A stretch of DNA of 64,000 nucleotides from an uncultured Acidimicrobiales bacterium (GCA_938002965.1 CALKZY010000015.1:1-64000); one strand, 5' to 3'; counted from the stretch's first letter, positions 8,419 through 17,465 are shown. Numbers and translations are program-made. Notes: generated from the letters alone by a model not told the origin.

Positions 8419-11337
8419 TTAGCTCACATCCGAATATGTTGTTTCGAACACTGATTCTGAGAGCCACTTCTTGAACGATGCATTGTCGCTGAAGTGCTTA
8501 AACAAATCGGTGTCGTCTTTGAGCAGCTCGGTCATAACGCGGCCGAGCGCACGATCATGCTCAAGCCGTGCGTTTTGCTTGTCGTTGTTGAGTCTCGCAT
8601 TGCGGTACGCCGAATCTGCGGCAACACGATTCGGGATGTCCGTTGTGATCATCCGCATTACCCGGTCCTTGTCGGACCATTCGATATCTCCGAACTGATC
8701 GTTGAATCCGGACAGAATGATGCTCAGTCGATCGAGTTCCGGTTCAGGCTTCGACCCACCGCTACCGGTTGGCACCGGTCCGATTTCAGCATCTTCATCT
8801 TCGAGGATGATGCTCATCATCGCTTGCTTCTCGACGCGGTAACTGTCCATGTCGATCGATTGCAAGATGCCGCGAGACAGGTCCTCTTCTTGTGGTGCGG
8901 GTAGTTTGCCGATGAGGAAGTTCAAGAAGATCGACAGCTTTTCCCAGCCGGGGTTTCCGAACGTCAGGATCGTGGCCAGGAAGTCGTATGTGCGAACGAA
9001 CGTCTTTGCGCTTCCCTTGAAGCGCACCTGCTCATCTTCGTCCAGTTGACGGACGTAGCGCTCGGCGCAGCGGTCAAGGATGGCGTCCAGCTGTCCTCGA
9101 TCAACCCCGTTCAGGTAGCCATCGACAAACTCGCCGATTTCGAAATCGCTGTAGACATCGGCATCATCGAGAGCCGCTTTCAAATCGTGCAACTTGTTGG
9201 GATCTGTTTCCTGGCTGAGGATTGTGGTCCGGTAGTAGTCAGAGAAGGCCGACTCGATGTCCTGCGGGTCATTCAGAAAGTCCAGTACAAACACTTCGTG
9301 CTTCTTCGGATGGGCGCGATTTAGTCTCGACAGCGTCTGCACCGCCTTGATCCCGGACAACGTCTTATCCACGTACATGGTGTGCATCAGTGGCTCGTCG
9401 TAGCCGGTCTGGAACTTGTCAGCGACAATCAGGAAGCGATACGGGTCCTCTTTGATCTGGTCTGCGATGTCCTTGCCTGGGAATCCGTTCAGGCTGAGTT
9501 CGGAGACTTTGTTGCCTTCGTAGTCGTGCTCGCCGGTGAACGCGACGATGGACTTGTATTGGCTCTTCCGCTCTTTCAGGTAGGCCTCCATCTTGTGGTG
9601 ATACTGGATAGCTCTATCAATGCCGTTGCAGATGATCATGGCCCGGGCCTGCCCGCCGATCAGCCGCTTGGCGATGACTTCGTCGTGGAAGTGATCGACC
9701 ATGATCTCGGCCTTCATCTTGATGGCGTGTTCGTTGCCTTCGACATACTTTCGAAGCTTCTTCTGCGCCCGGTTCTTGTCGAACTCGGGATCGAACTCGA
9801 TCGTCTTGATTAGCTTGTAGTAGCTCTGGACGGGCGTGTAGCTCTTGAGTACATCGAGGATGAAGTTCTCCTCGATCGCCTGTTTCATCGAGTAGTTGTG
9901 CGTGGGCTTGAACTTCCTTCCGCCTGCATCATCAAACGGTTCGCCGAATATTTCGAGTGTTTTGTTCTTCGGCGTTGCGGTGAAGGCGAAGTAACTGGCA
10001 TTCGTGGATAGTTGACGAGCTTCGATCAGCTGATTGATTATGTCTTCGTCGTCTCCGCCCGTTGACGACAGTGCTGCACTCATCGCAGAAGCGGTCTTGC
10101 CGCCCTGGCTCGAATGGGCTTCGTCGATGAGGATGGCGAAGTTCTTGCCATCCATTCCGCTGATTTCCTCGACGATGTAGGGAAACTTCTGAACAGTGGA
10201 GATGATGATCTTCTTGCCGTCCTCGATGAGGGACTTGAGCTTGGTGGCCCGGTCTGCGTGACCCACGACCGATCCGACCTGGGAGAACTGCTTGATCTCC
10301 TTCGACAGCTGACGGTCGAGGATTCGACGGTCGGTGACCACGATCACCGAGTCGAACACGTGGGTGCCCTCAGCCTGAAGCTCCGCCAGTCGGTAGGACA
10401 GCCAGGTGATCGACTTGGATTTCCCCGAGCCTGCTGAGTGCTGGATCAGGTACCGGTGGCCCGGCCCATCGTCCGCTGCCTTTCCGAGCAGTTCCCGTAC
10501 CACGCTGAGCTGATGGAATCTCGGGAAGATCTGCGTGCGCTTCTTCTTGCCGGTCTTGTCGTCCTTCTCTTCGACGATCTGTGCAAAATGCTCAACGATG
10601 TCGGTAAGGCTCTCGGGTGAGAGAACGTCTCTCCAGAGATACTCGGTTTTGAGACCATCCGGATTCGGTGGGTTGCCCGCTCCGTCGTTCCAGCCCTGAT
10701 TGAAGGGCAGGAACCAGGAAGACTCGCCCGCGAGCTTGGTGCACATCTCGGCTTCGGCGTCGTCGACAGCGAAGTGAACCATGCAGCGCCCGAACTCGAA
10801 GAGTTTCTCTCTCGGGTTCCGGTCCCTCTTGTACTGGTTGACGGCATCGGCAACCGTCTGCTTCGTGATCGCATTCTTTAGTTCGAACGTGGCGACAGGA
10901 AAGCCATTGATGAAGATTGCTAGGTCGAGTGAACGCTTCGTTTCATCAAGGCTGTAGTGCAGCTGTCGCGTGACCGTGAAGCGGTTTGCTTCATATTGAG
11001 ACTTAGCCTTCTCATTACCTTCGGAAGGCGCACCATAGAAGAAGTCGATGTCGAACTTCTCATGGCTTATGCCTCCTCGGAGAACGTCGACGACGCCCCG
11101 CTTTGCTATCTCGCCCTGGATCCGGGAGAGGAGCTTGCGACGACTCGGCGAGTCGTCAGTGAGGCTGATGGATTCAAGAAGCTCAGGCTGGGTGGCGGCA
11201 AGGAATGCTTCGAGCTGGACGAGGTCTAGGCAGTACTCGCGGTTGTAGTCAGTCGACTTTCCAGCGAGCCAACCTCCGGCCAACATGTCGTTGACAATTG
11301 TGGATTCGAAGCCGAACTCGCTCATGTCTGTGCTCAT
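8419..11337 (-). CDS. hsdR: Type I restriction enzyme R subunit
   Basis: HsdR is the motor and nuclease subunit of type I restriction-modification. This 972-residue protein has the N-terminal PD-(D/E)xK nuclease with the ATFELKN motif near residue 150, helicase Walker A SAGSGKS near 302, DEAH box IDEAHSSQGG near 404, motif III FTATPKNKTL, and C-terminal helicase motifs FQTGYDEP and QTLSRLNRAHP. Its ATG overlaps the hsdS stop (ATGA). All motifs expected for activity are present, so the subunit looks intact. It is followed by the Gabija-like genes in the same direction. Confidence 0.97.
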   Translation of the reverse strand: MSTDMSEFGFESTIVNDMLAGGWLAGKSTDYNREYCLDLVQLEAFLAATQPELLESISLTDDSPSRRKLLSRIQGEIAKRGVVDVLRGGISHEKFDIDFFYGAPSEGNEKAKSQYEANRFTVTRQLHYSLDETKRSLDLAIFINGFPVATFELKNAITKQTVADAVNQYKRDRNPREKLFEFGRCMVHFAVDDAEAEMCTKLAGESSWFLPFNQGWNDGAGNPPNPDGLKTEYLWRDVLSPESLTDIVEHFAQIVEEKDDKTGKKKRTQIFPRFHQLSVVRELLGKAADDGPGHRYLIQHSAGSGKSKSITWLSYRLAELQAEGTHVFDSVIVVTDRRILDRQLSKEIKQFSQVGSVVGHADRATKLKSLIEDGKKIIISTVQKFPYIVEEISGMDGKNFAILIDEAHSSQGGKTASAMSAALSSTGGDDEDIINQLIEARQLSTNASYFAFTATPKNKTLEIFGEPFDDAGGRKFKPTHNYSMKQAIEENFILDVLKSYTPVQSYYKLIKTIEFDPEFDKNRAQKKLRKYVEGNEHAIKMKAEIMVDHFHDEVIAKRLIGGQARAMIICNGIDRAIQYHHKMEAYLKERKSQYKSIVAFTGEHDYEGNKVSELSLNGFPGKDIADQIKEDPYRFLIVADKFQTGYDEPLMHTMYVDKTLSGIKAVQTLSRLNRAHPKKHEVFVLDFLNDPQDIESAFSDYYRTTILSQETDPNKLHDLKAALDDADVYSDFEIGEFVDGYLNGVDRGQLDAILDRCAERYVRQLDEDEQVRFKGSAKTFVRTYDFLATILTFGNPGWEKLSIFLNFLIGKLPAPQEEDLSRGILQSIDMDSYRVEKQAMMSIILEDEDAEIGPVPTGSGGSKPEPELDRLSIILSGFNDQFGDIEWSDKDRVMRMITTDIPNRVAADSAYRNARLNNDKQNARLEHDRALGRVMTELLKDDTDLFKHFSDNASFKKWLSESVFETTYSDVS

Positions 11338-12740
11338 GCTTCCGCCTCCGCAAATTCAACTTCTTCTTCAAACTCAGGAACTCGTTCACCGAGGAGCTCA
11401 TCGATAGCTCGGTCTCCGACGTAGGTGTCCGGGACCTGCGCTCCACGCACATCGAGCTGACCGGTCACAACGTCGCTGATAAGCCCCGTTCGGTACTCCT
11501 CGATGAGGATGATCTCAGATTTCGTGCGCGTCAGAGCGGCTTCGATCGAGGAGGTCCGAGCCACAACCTCTTGCTCGATTCTCACTTGCTCGTCGGGCGG
11601 TGGGACTACGCAAAGTAGTTGTGGGAGCTTGCTCGCCTTCATTCCCTGAGCAGTCGATCCGGTAGCTCGACATAGAAGCTGGTTTTGGAAGTAGGCGGCA
11701 TTCAGGGACAACACTGCGAATTTCGGTGCGAATTCGTTTTCATCCAATCGGAAGCGGATCAACCGCTGGGCCAACGCAATGTCCTCACGGTCGACTAGGG
11801 CGATGTTTCCAAGGGGTGCCTCCATCGTTAGCAAGATGTCCAGAGTCCTTGGGAGACCACGCCTCATGATCGTGGCGTACTCCGAGTGCCGAACGAATTC
11901 CTTCGATATTTCGTAGTCGATGTAGCCAGGCTTTACGTTCCTAGCGGTTACGAGGGTGACACCGGACTCAACCTTTGTGGGTGTCGCACCTCGGTAGTCA
12001 GCTCGTTCGATAGCAAGGCGAACGAAGGGCTTGACTTCCCAATGAGCGGGTATGTCGCCAAGCCATTGGATTCCGGAGGGCTTGAGCGGGGCGTCGGCTT
12101 CCAGGCCTTTCGTCACGGCCTGGTTGATAACGGACTGCTTCTGCTCCTCTAGCAATGCGATGAGTTTGCGCTTTGATTGGACGAATCGATCGATCCGTCG
12201 GTTCAAGTAGACCAAGAATCGTATGATTGCTTCCTGTTCACTTCTTGGAGGAATAGGGACGAGTAGATTCTTGAACGTCTCGAATCTGAAGTCCGTGCTG
12301 CGCTCCCGGATGCCCTTGGCCAGAGCTTCTATCCAACCCTTCCTTGACATCTCGCGTACGAGCGCTGCGTAGTACTCAGGCATCGCATCGTCGACGGGAA
12401 CGCAGACCGAGTAGACCGGCGTCGCCTTACCGTCACTGTCAGAAACTCCAACGGCGCCTGCGAAGGCATCCATCTGATGGATAACTAGGTCTCCGCGTCG
12501 AATTCCTTGGTAGCCAATTTCTGCTGTCGCCTCCGTGAATCCAGAAATTCGGCGATTCTTGCGGAGAGTTACCTGACCGTCCCTGAAGCAAGTCACAACT
12601 TCATCGCCTGGACGAACGAGCCTATCGACCTTCTTTAGAGTCCACTTAGCTCGCTCTACGGTCCACGTCGCTGGGAGCGTATCTAGCCACTCGATCTCAC
12701 ATTCGCGGTACTGATCGTATGGCTTCAGATCGGCGATCAT
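11334..12740 (-). CDS. hsdS: Type I restriction-modification specificity subunit S
   Basis: HsdS reads the bipartite DNA target for both methylation and restriction. The 468-residue protein has two target-recognition domains in tandem. The first spans about residues 1-160. It is followed by a conserved helix with the PRSEQEAIIRFL turn and a long LIALLEEQKQSVINQAVTKG coiled coil. The second, starting at IQWLGDIPAHWEV, ends in PPPDEQVRIEQEV and LIEEYRTGLISDVVTGQLDV. The double-domain architecture predicts a bipartite recognition sequence, which cannot be read from the sequence. It is coupled by ATGA overlaps to hsdM upstream and hsdR downstream. Confidence 0.96.
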   Translation of the reverse strand: MIADLKPYDQYRECEIEWLDTLPATWTVERAKWTLKKVDRLVRPGDEVVTCFRDGQVTLRKNRRISGFTEATAEIGYQGIRRGDLVIHQMDAFAGAVGVSDSDGKATPVYSVCVPVDDAMPEYYAALVREMSRKGWIEALAKGIRERSTDFRFETFKNLLVPIPPRSEQEAIIRFLVYLNRRIDRFVQSKRKLIALLEEQKQSVINQAVTKGLEADAPLKPSGIQWLGDIPAHWEVKPFVRLAIERADYRGATPTKVESGVTLVTARNVKPGYIDYEISKEFVRHSEYATIMRRGLPRTLDILLTMEAPLGNIALVDREDIALAQRLIRFRLDENEFAPKFAVLSLNAAYFQNQLLCRATGSTAQGMKASKLPQLLCVVPPPDEQVRIEQEVVARTSSIEAALTRTKSEIILIEEYRTGLISDVVTGQLDVRGAQVPDTYVGDRAIDELLGERVPEFEEEVEFAEAEA

Positions 12741-15058
12741 CGTGCCGTTCCCCCCGTGATCTCTGAGAGTAACGCTTCGCTTTCTTGCTCTAAAGCCAGA
12801 ATGTCGGCCGAGATCTCTTCAAGCGAGCGGAGCTTTGGAGGCTTGTAGAAGTGACGCGTGAAGCTGATCTCGTAGCCAATCTTCGTGTCTGTCTCAACAA
12901 TCCATGCATCCTCGGCGTGCGGCAACACCTCACGGCGGATGAATGCTTCGATTCCGCCATCTTCGTTAAGTGGGACCTGCTCGTAGTCACGTAGATCTGG
13001 GTCCGGTTCGTATTCAATGACATCGCTATCGGCTGAGGTCGCGAACAGGCCTCGTAGATGATCCGCTTCTGCCTTGCCCTTCTTGTGCCGTTTCTTGACG
13101 ACTGGCTCAGCATCATTGGATGGCCAGCTCACAGCCTTGAGTATCAACTTCGTCTCGGCTGCTGAGAGTTGCAACTTCTTCTGTTTCAGATTGGCCGCCA
13201 CGATTGAGCGGAAGTCGTTGAAGTCGGAAGACTCCTCGTCGCCGAGTGCGATGTGTAGCTGCCTTGCAGCGTGGACGAGTTTCGAATCACGCTCCCACGT
13301 GGCGCTGTCTAGCAGTTTCTTCTTCGACTTTGCAGATACTGAATACCTCGGCGGAGTGTCGTCGTCCGCCGCCGTCGACCACTGCTTCAGAAGGTTCTGC
13401 ACCTGAGGCTTTACCGAAGCAAAGTCGCTGAATAGTTCATCGCCAATCTCATCGAGAAGATCCGCACGAATGTCAGTGTCACCCGAAGCGAAGCGGAGAG
13501 TGTTGATGCGTTCCGTGCTGAACTGTGCGCGTAGGCGCAACGGTCGCTCGACCTTCACCTTCCAGTAGCCGAAGTCACGGTTGTCGAAGATCTTGGACTG
13601 CGGCGTCTCCTCGAACTTATGGAATGCCGAAAGGATCCTCTCAAGATCAGCGTCAGATACTTCGCAGTTTTTCTTCCCGAGGTTCTTCCGGAGGGGCTTC
13701 GACCAGCTCGTCGCATCAATTAGCTGTACTTTGCCTTTGCGTTCTTCGGCTTTGCGGTTCGAGAGAACCCAGATGTAGGTCGCAATGCCGGTGTTGTAGA
13801 ACAGGTTCAGCGGTAGGGCGACAATCGCTTCGAGCCAGTCGTTCTCGATGATCCAGCGTCGAATGTTGCTCTCACCCTGGCCAGCGTCGCCGGTAAAGAG
13901 TGAAGAGCCGTTGTGAACTTCCGCTATCCGGCTACCTAGTGGAGTGTCGTGCTTCATCTTCGACACCATGTTCGCCAGGAACAACATCTGACCATCGCTG
14001 GAACGAGGTATCAGAGGTAGCGCTGGATCGTCGCCATGTTTGACGATGAATCGGTGATCCTGAAGGTCCTTCTTCCCGCCCATGCGGTCAAGATCGGTCT
14101 TCCAGCTCTTGCCGTACGGCGGGTTGGCGAGCATGAAGTCGAACGTGCGAGTTGGAAACGCATCATTGGAGATGGTTGAGTGCTCGGGACCTCCGACAAT
14201 GTTGTCTGCTTCCTCGCCTTCGCCTTTGAGGAGCAGGTCGGCCTTGCAAATCGCGTAGGTCTCAGAATTGATCTCTTGACCGTAGAGGTGTGTTTCGACG
14301 GACTTTCCCTGGCTTTCCGTAAGTTCTCGAAGTGTTTGGTCGGCGACGGTTAGCATCCCGCCCGTGCCACACGCAGCGTCGTACAACAGGTAGGTCCCGG
14401 ACTGAACCTGATCGGCTACGGGCTCAAACATGAGGCGCGACATCAGGCGTACAACATCACGTGGAGTCCAGTGCTCTCCCGCCTCCTCGTTGTTCTCCTC
14501 GTTGAACCGCCTTACGAGGTCCTCGAAGACGGTGCCCATCGCATGATTGTCCAGACCAGGCAGTCGGACTGCGCCACCTGCATCCTTGATCGGATGCGGG
14601 CTCAGGTTGATTGTGGGGCTGAGCATTTTCTCGATCAACGGACCGAGGGCGTCAGCTTTTGAGAGCCTGTTGAGTTGGTTTCGGAACTCGAAGTTGTCCA
14701 GAATTTCCTGCACGTTCGGCGAGAAGCCGTCGAGGTAGGCCTCGAAGTCCTGTTTGAGCTGCTGCTGGCTGACGCGTGACTTGAGGTCGCGCATGGTGAA
14801 CTTTGATGTGTTGTAGAACGCTTGCCCGGCAGCCTGGCGCAAGGCTTGGTCCTGTTGTGCGACTCCCGCGTCATCTAGACGTTGCGCCATATCTCTGACG
14901 GTTTGAGCTGTCGGCTCGAGTACCGCATCTAGACGTCGCAGCACGATCATTGGCAGGATCACGTCGCGGTACTTGCCTCGCACGTAGACGTCTCGGAGGA
15001 CATCGTCGGCGATTCCCCAGAGAAAGCTCACTATGGCGCTGTACTGCTCGTTGTTCAC
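12737..15058 (-). CDS. hsdM: Type I restriction-modification DNA methyltransferase subunit M
   Basis: HsdM is an N6-adenine methyltransferase. It has the SAM-binding AACGTGGM motif near residue 229 and the catalytic NPPY near 309, preceded by an HsdM N-terminal helical domain. At 773 residues it is longer than the roughly 500-residue EcoKI type. The extra C-terminal 270 residues include a Lys-rich charged region (KKRHKKGKAEAD) and a tail starting with FIRREVLPHAEDAW, which also occurs in other long HsdM proteins. The GTG start at 15058 has AAGAGG about 9 bases upstream. It is the first gene of the minus-strand hsdMSR-gajAB operon. Confidence 0.96.
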   Translation of the reverse strand: MNNEQYSAIVSFLWGIADDVLRDVYVRGKYRDVILPMIVLRRLDAVLEPTAQTVRDMAQRLDDAGVAQQDQALRQAAGQAFYNTSKFTMRDLKSRVSQQQLKQDFEAYLDGFSPNVQEILDNFEFRNQLNRLSKADALGPLIEKMLSPTINLSPHPIKDAGGAVRLPGLDNHAMGTVFEDLVRRFNEENNEEAGEHWTPRDVVRLMSRLMFEPVADQVQSGTYLLYDAACGTGGMLTVADQTLRELTESQGKSVETHLYGQEINSETYAICKADLLLKGEGEEADNIVGGPEHSTISNDAFPTRTFDFMLANPPYGKSWKTDLDRMGGKKDLQDHRFIVKHGDDPALPLIPRSSDGQMLFLANMVSKMKHDTPLGSRIAEVHNGSSLFTGDAGQGESNIRRWIIENDWLEAIVALPLNLFYNTGIATYIWVLSNRKAEERKGKVQLIDATSWSKPLRKNLGKKNCEVSDADLERILSAFHKFEETPQSKIFDNRDFGYWKVKVERPLRLRAQFSTERINTLRFASGDTDIRADLLDEIGDELFSDFASVKPQVQNLLKQWSTAADDDTPPRYSVSAKSKKKLLDSATWERDSKLVHAARQLHIALGDEESSDFNDFRSIVAANLKQKKLQLSAAETKLILKAVSWPSNDAEPVVKKRHKKGKAEADHLRGLFATSADSDVIEYEPDPDLRDYEQVPLNEDGGIEAFIRREVLPHAEDAWIVETDTKIGYEISFTRHFYKPPKLRSLEEISADILALEQESEALLSEITGGTAR

Positions 15059-15155
15059 GTCGAATACCTCTTGGCTGGGACCATCTCAGCCAAATTCACC
15101 ACACCGTTCCTGTCGCCATGTTTGTCGCCGTCTTTATATGCCATTGATGTCTTTC

Positions 15156-15184
15156 AGTATATTACAGAGCTGTAATTTGCTAAA
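15156..15184 (-). promoter_or_regulatory. hsdM promoter with palindromic operator
   Basis: On the minus strand a -10 box TATACT (15156-15161) lies 16-17 bases after a weak -35 (TTAGCA/TTTAGC). The spacer is almost filled by a perfect inverted repeat, ATTACAG-AG-CTGTAAT (15161-15176). A symmetric site between -35 and -10 is the classic position for a repressor. It lies about 100 bases before the hsdM start, so the operon would have a leader of about 90 bases. The regulator is not identified. Confidence 0.6.
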
Positions 15185-15842
15185 GCCCGAAGTTCAGGAT
15201 TCGCTCGTAAGCAAAATTCAGAATCACCGTGCTTGATGCATTCTCTGCAGAGGTTTGCTCGGCGCTCGGCGGCAAGAGTTTCAATCATCCGGTCACGCGA
15301 CCTTGGTGGCCTGCCGGTGCTCTTCAACTCATCGTTCCTAATCGGGGTGGCCGCCGAGGCGGCACACCTGACGATCAGCTCGGACAGGGGTCGGCAAGCA
15401 CGGTATGCGTCCGCTCACGGCTCCACTGGTCATCGGAGCACACTAACGGGAGAACAGGGCGAGAGTACTCTCTCAACACATGCCAGTCGAGCACCGAGTG
15501 ACGAAGTTGATGGCCTAACTGCTCATCTTCCAATTGCCGATCCCCAGCTAGACGGGCCGAGGCAGCCTCAATCATTGGTTCATGTTGAGGCGCCCGTCGA
15601 GGACCGCAACGCGGAACGTCGCGGATGTTAGTCCCTGAAGGTGCCGGAGATTGCTCAGGTGCGCCGTTGCAGCGGCTCGCCACCCTGCCCGAGCAATCGG
15701 TCGTTCTGGAACTCAACGATGTCTTGGTCCGTCATCGATCATGCAGCGATCTAGAGCTATCCCCTGCCGAGTATTGAACCCCAAGCTCGGGCAAGCCATG
15801 TGGGACAGTTGGTGGTCGATTTCGATGATCAGGGTGTGTCAT
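15185..15842. other. 650-base gap between defence operon and element
   Basis: No convincing gene is seen. Open frames on both strands are short, overlap each other and have Arg/Ser/Pro-rich products without motifs. The stretch lies between the hsdM promoter and the stop of the XRE-fusion gene and may mark a junction between two separately acquired segments. Confidence 0.4.
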
Positions 15843-16559
15843 TTAGGAGAGCAGCTCTGTCGTGCTGGGTCTTTTGAAGCCAAGCAGGTGTCGACCACCG
15901 TTTTGGAGCCACTGAACAACTTCATCAGGAGACTGAACACTGTAGTTCCGAGCGTTTGGCAGCATTGACAGTCGAGCGGCTACACGCTCGAAGCTGTTCA
16001 TCAGCAGCGGACGATCGAGGCCTTCTTGGACGAAGATGGTAACTCGCATCTTCCTTCCTAGGGCGATTCCTAACTCAACCAGCGACCCAGTGGGCCCTGC
16101 AAGCTCAGCAAACTGCAAATAGACGAGGGCGTCCGACTCGGCCAGTAGCTCCATGCTCTGCTTGGTCATAACGTCGGGAGCTCCAAAGTCCTTGGGTCCA
16201 AGAATCTTGGAACCTGGGCAATGTACGGTGTCTACCACCTTGTCGATAGCAGTAACCACCTTGAGTACCTGATCGCGATGCTCAGCCCGGTCCTTGGAGC
16301 GGAGGCCTTGGCCAGGAGCGCTAACGAAGACGGTGCTTGGAGATGAACTAAGACCCCAGGTTCCTGACAAGTCCAGATCGAGAAGCGTGTCGATCTGTTC
16401 TTGAACTTTCTCAGGCGGCACTCTTGTGCCGTTCAGCCATTTGCTCAGGGTTGAGCTTGCGGCGTCCAGATCGCGGGCGAAGACAAGGTGTTTCATACTT
16501 CGCTCGCTCAAGGCCCGCTTAACAACTTCCCCTGCAGTTTCCTGGAATTCCGCGGACAT
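15843..16559 (-). CDS. XRE-type HTH fused to a nucleoside-deoxyribosyltransferase-like domain
   Basis: The N-terminal 60 residues form a Cro/C1-type helix-turn-helix (ARDLDAASSTLSKWLNGTR, with recognition helix around SSTLSKWL). After a linker, residues about 79-230 form a Rossmann-like domain: beta strand TVFVSAP, an acidic ESDALVYLQF strand (144-153) and the loop GPTGSLVELG with Glu165, which matches the catalytic Glu position of nucleoside 2-deoxyribosyltransferase and related TIR-like nucleotide hydrolases. The ATG at 16557-16559 is chosen over the upstream TTG at 16568. Substrate and role are unknown. It may be a ligand-sensing repressor or a nucleotide-cleaving effector. It lies between the R-M operon and the mobile element. 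Confidence 0.65.
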   Translation of the reverse strand: MSAEFQETAGEVVKRALSERSMKHLVFARDLDAASSTLSKWLNGTRVPPEKVQEQIDTLLDLDLSGTWGLSSSPSTVFVSAPGQGLRSKDRAEHRDQVLKVVTAIDKVVDTVHCPGSKILGPKDFGAPDVMTKQSMELLAESDALVYLQFAELAGPTGSLVELGIALGRKMRVTIFVQEGLDRPLLMNSFERVAARLSMLPNARNYSVQSPDEVVQWLQNGGRHLLGFKRPSTTELLS

Positions 16560-16700
16560 GATTGACAACTCTAGTCAGGATTAGATCCTTCTTGGCATTC
16601 TCGGTTGCTCGATGTCAACAGAAGGTTCCGGGAACTCAGCGTTGAGCGTGATATCGCTGTCTAAAGTAGTCACCAATCGAGGAAAGGAGGTGAGCCAAAA

Positions 16701-16883
16701 ATGAGCAAAGGAAACAAGCAGGCTGCACGTGATATCGCAGATCAAATACTGTCAGATAGGGCAGGCGATGAGATCATGTTTCTGAACCCCCAAGAGCCTC
16801 CACATCACGGACATGTTGATGTGTGGCGCGCATTCAGGAATAACGAGGGTGGTGTCAGCGTCAGCAAGGATCACGGTTACTGA
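16701..16883 (+). CDS. Small hypothetical protein, 60 aa
   Basis: Start choice is supported by a very strong Shine-Dalgarno, AAAGGAGGTGA, 7 bases before the ATG. The product is charged, with no membrane segment (start MSKGNKQAARDIADQIL, end VSVSKDHGY). I recognise no family. It is divergent from the XRE fusion gene and followed by a strong hairpin, which supports it being a real, separately transcribed small gene. Confidence 0.6.
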   Translation: MSKGNKQAARDIADQILSDRAGDEIMFLNPQEPPHHGHVDVWRAFRNNEGGVSVSKDHGY

Positions 16884-16905
16884 ATCCCTTAGAATTGCTA
16901 GCAAC

Positions 16906-16940
16906 ATAATCCCTCCTTGGGCCTAGCCTAAGGAGGGATT
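16906..16940 (+). terminator. Strong hairpin after the 60-aa gene
   Basis: A 12-base perfect stem (TAATCCCTCCTT / AAGGAGGGATTA) continues through a G-T pair and GGC/GCC, closed by a CTA loop. No T-run follows on either strand, so it may be a U-less terminator or an RNA processing or stability element. The 3' arm contains a sequence like a Shine-Dalgarno (AAGGAGG) paired with its own anti-sequence. Confidence 0.55.
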
Positions 16941-16943
16941 ACG

Positions 16944-16973
16944 CTCGACGCCACGTCAAATTGTTGCTACAAT
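16944..16973 (+). promoter_or_regulatory. Promoter with palindrome before the 153-aa gene
   Basis: A -35-like TCGACG (16944-16949) and -10 TACAAT (16967-16972) are 17 bases apart. An inverted repeat AATTGT-TGCT-ACAATT (16958-16973) overlaps the -10, as a repressor site would. It is 30 bases before the next start codon. Confidence 0.45.
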
Positions 16974-17003
16974 TGACTGCAGTAGCGATGCACAAAACAC
17001 TAC

Positions 17004-17465
17004 ATGGCCAATCAATTCAATACAGACAAGTCTGATCTTGTTCAGGTACCCAGAAGACTTGTAACAACCCTTATATTTCTTATGAATGAACTCGGTATTG
17101 ACTCGTGTTACTTCGAAGATGAATCAGTAGCGTTGCTAGGTGAAGCCTTCACAGCCCGTCGCATCGACATGGCTCGGGCCGCAGCTGATGTCACGGATAT
17201 CCAGGATGGTATTGGTTCCGTAAGCATTCCAGCGTCATCGGCACTTGCCACGTTACTCTGCCTTGAGGTGTTGTCCGATCTAGTCTCCTCGAACGCTACG
17301 AACGCATGGAATCACTCCGACTTGGCAGCACGCAATCATCTGCAGCGCGTCAAATTTTTGGAGTTGCATTTTGATGATTTCGTCGAACAGCGCTTGCAAG
17401 ACATCGACGCTTGGATTAGGCATCTGGACCAGATGACAGCCGAGATCATGGCACGGCAATCCTAG
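17004..17465 (+). CDS. Hypothetical protein, 153 aa
   Basis: This is a soluble, acidic, mostly helical protein (hydrophobic helices around LVTTLIFLMNELG and SSALATLLCLEVLSDLV). I recognise no domain. A promoter-like pair and a palindrome stand just upstream, but no strong Shine-Dalgarno is seen before the ATG. Its base composition is lower in GC than the core genes, as expected on an island. Function unknown. Confidence 0.6.
   Translation: MANQFNTDKSDLVQVPRRLVTTLIFLMNELGIDSCYFEDESVALLGEAFTARRIDMARAAADVTDIQDGIGSVSIPASSALATLLCLEVLSDLVSSNATNAWNHSDLAARNHLQRVKFLELHFDDFVEQRLQDIDAWIRHLDQMTAEIMARQS

Noticed and set aside
8225..8467. 80-codon minus-strand frame in the hsdR-gajA gap
   Set aside because: It overlaps the 3' end of hsdR and the start of gajA in another frame and has an Arg/Ser-rich, motif-free product.
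15375..15716. 113-codon minus-strand frame between defence operon and element
   Set aside because: It overlaps other equally poor frames, has no start support and shows no recognisable motif.
4046..15842. Second attachment site with a copy of the tRNA-Val 3' end
   Set aside because: I looked for the tRNA 3' sequence in the two gene-free stretches and saw no convincing copy; serine recombinases need only a few shared bases, so the left edge cannot be fixed by eye.
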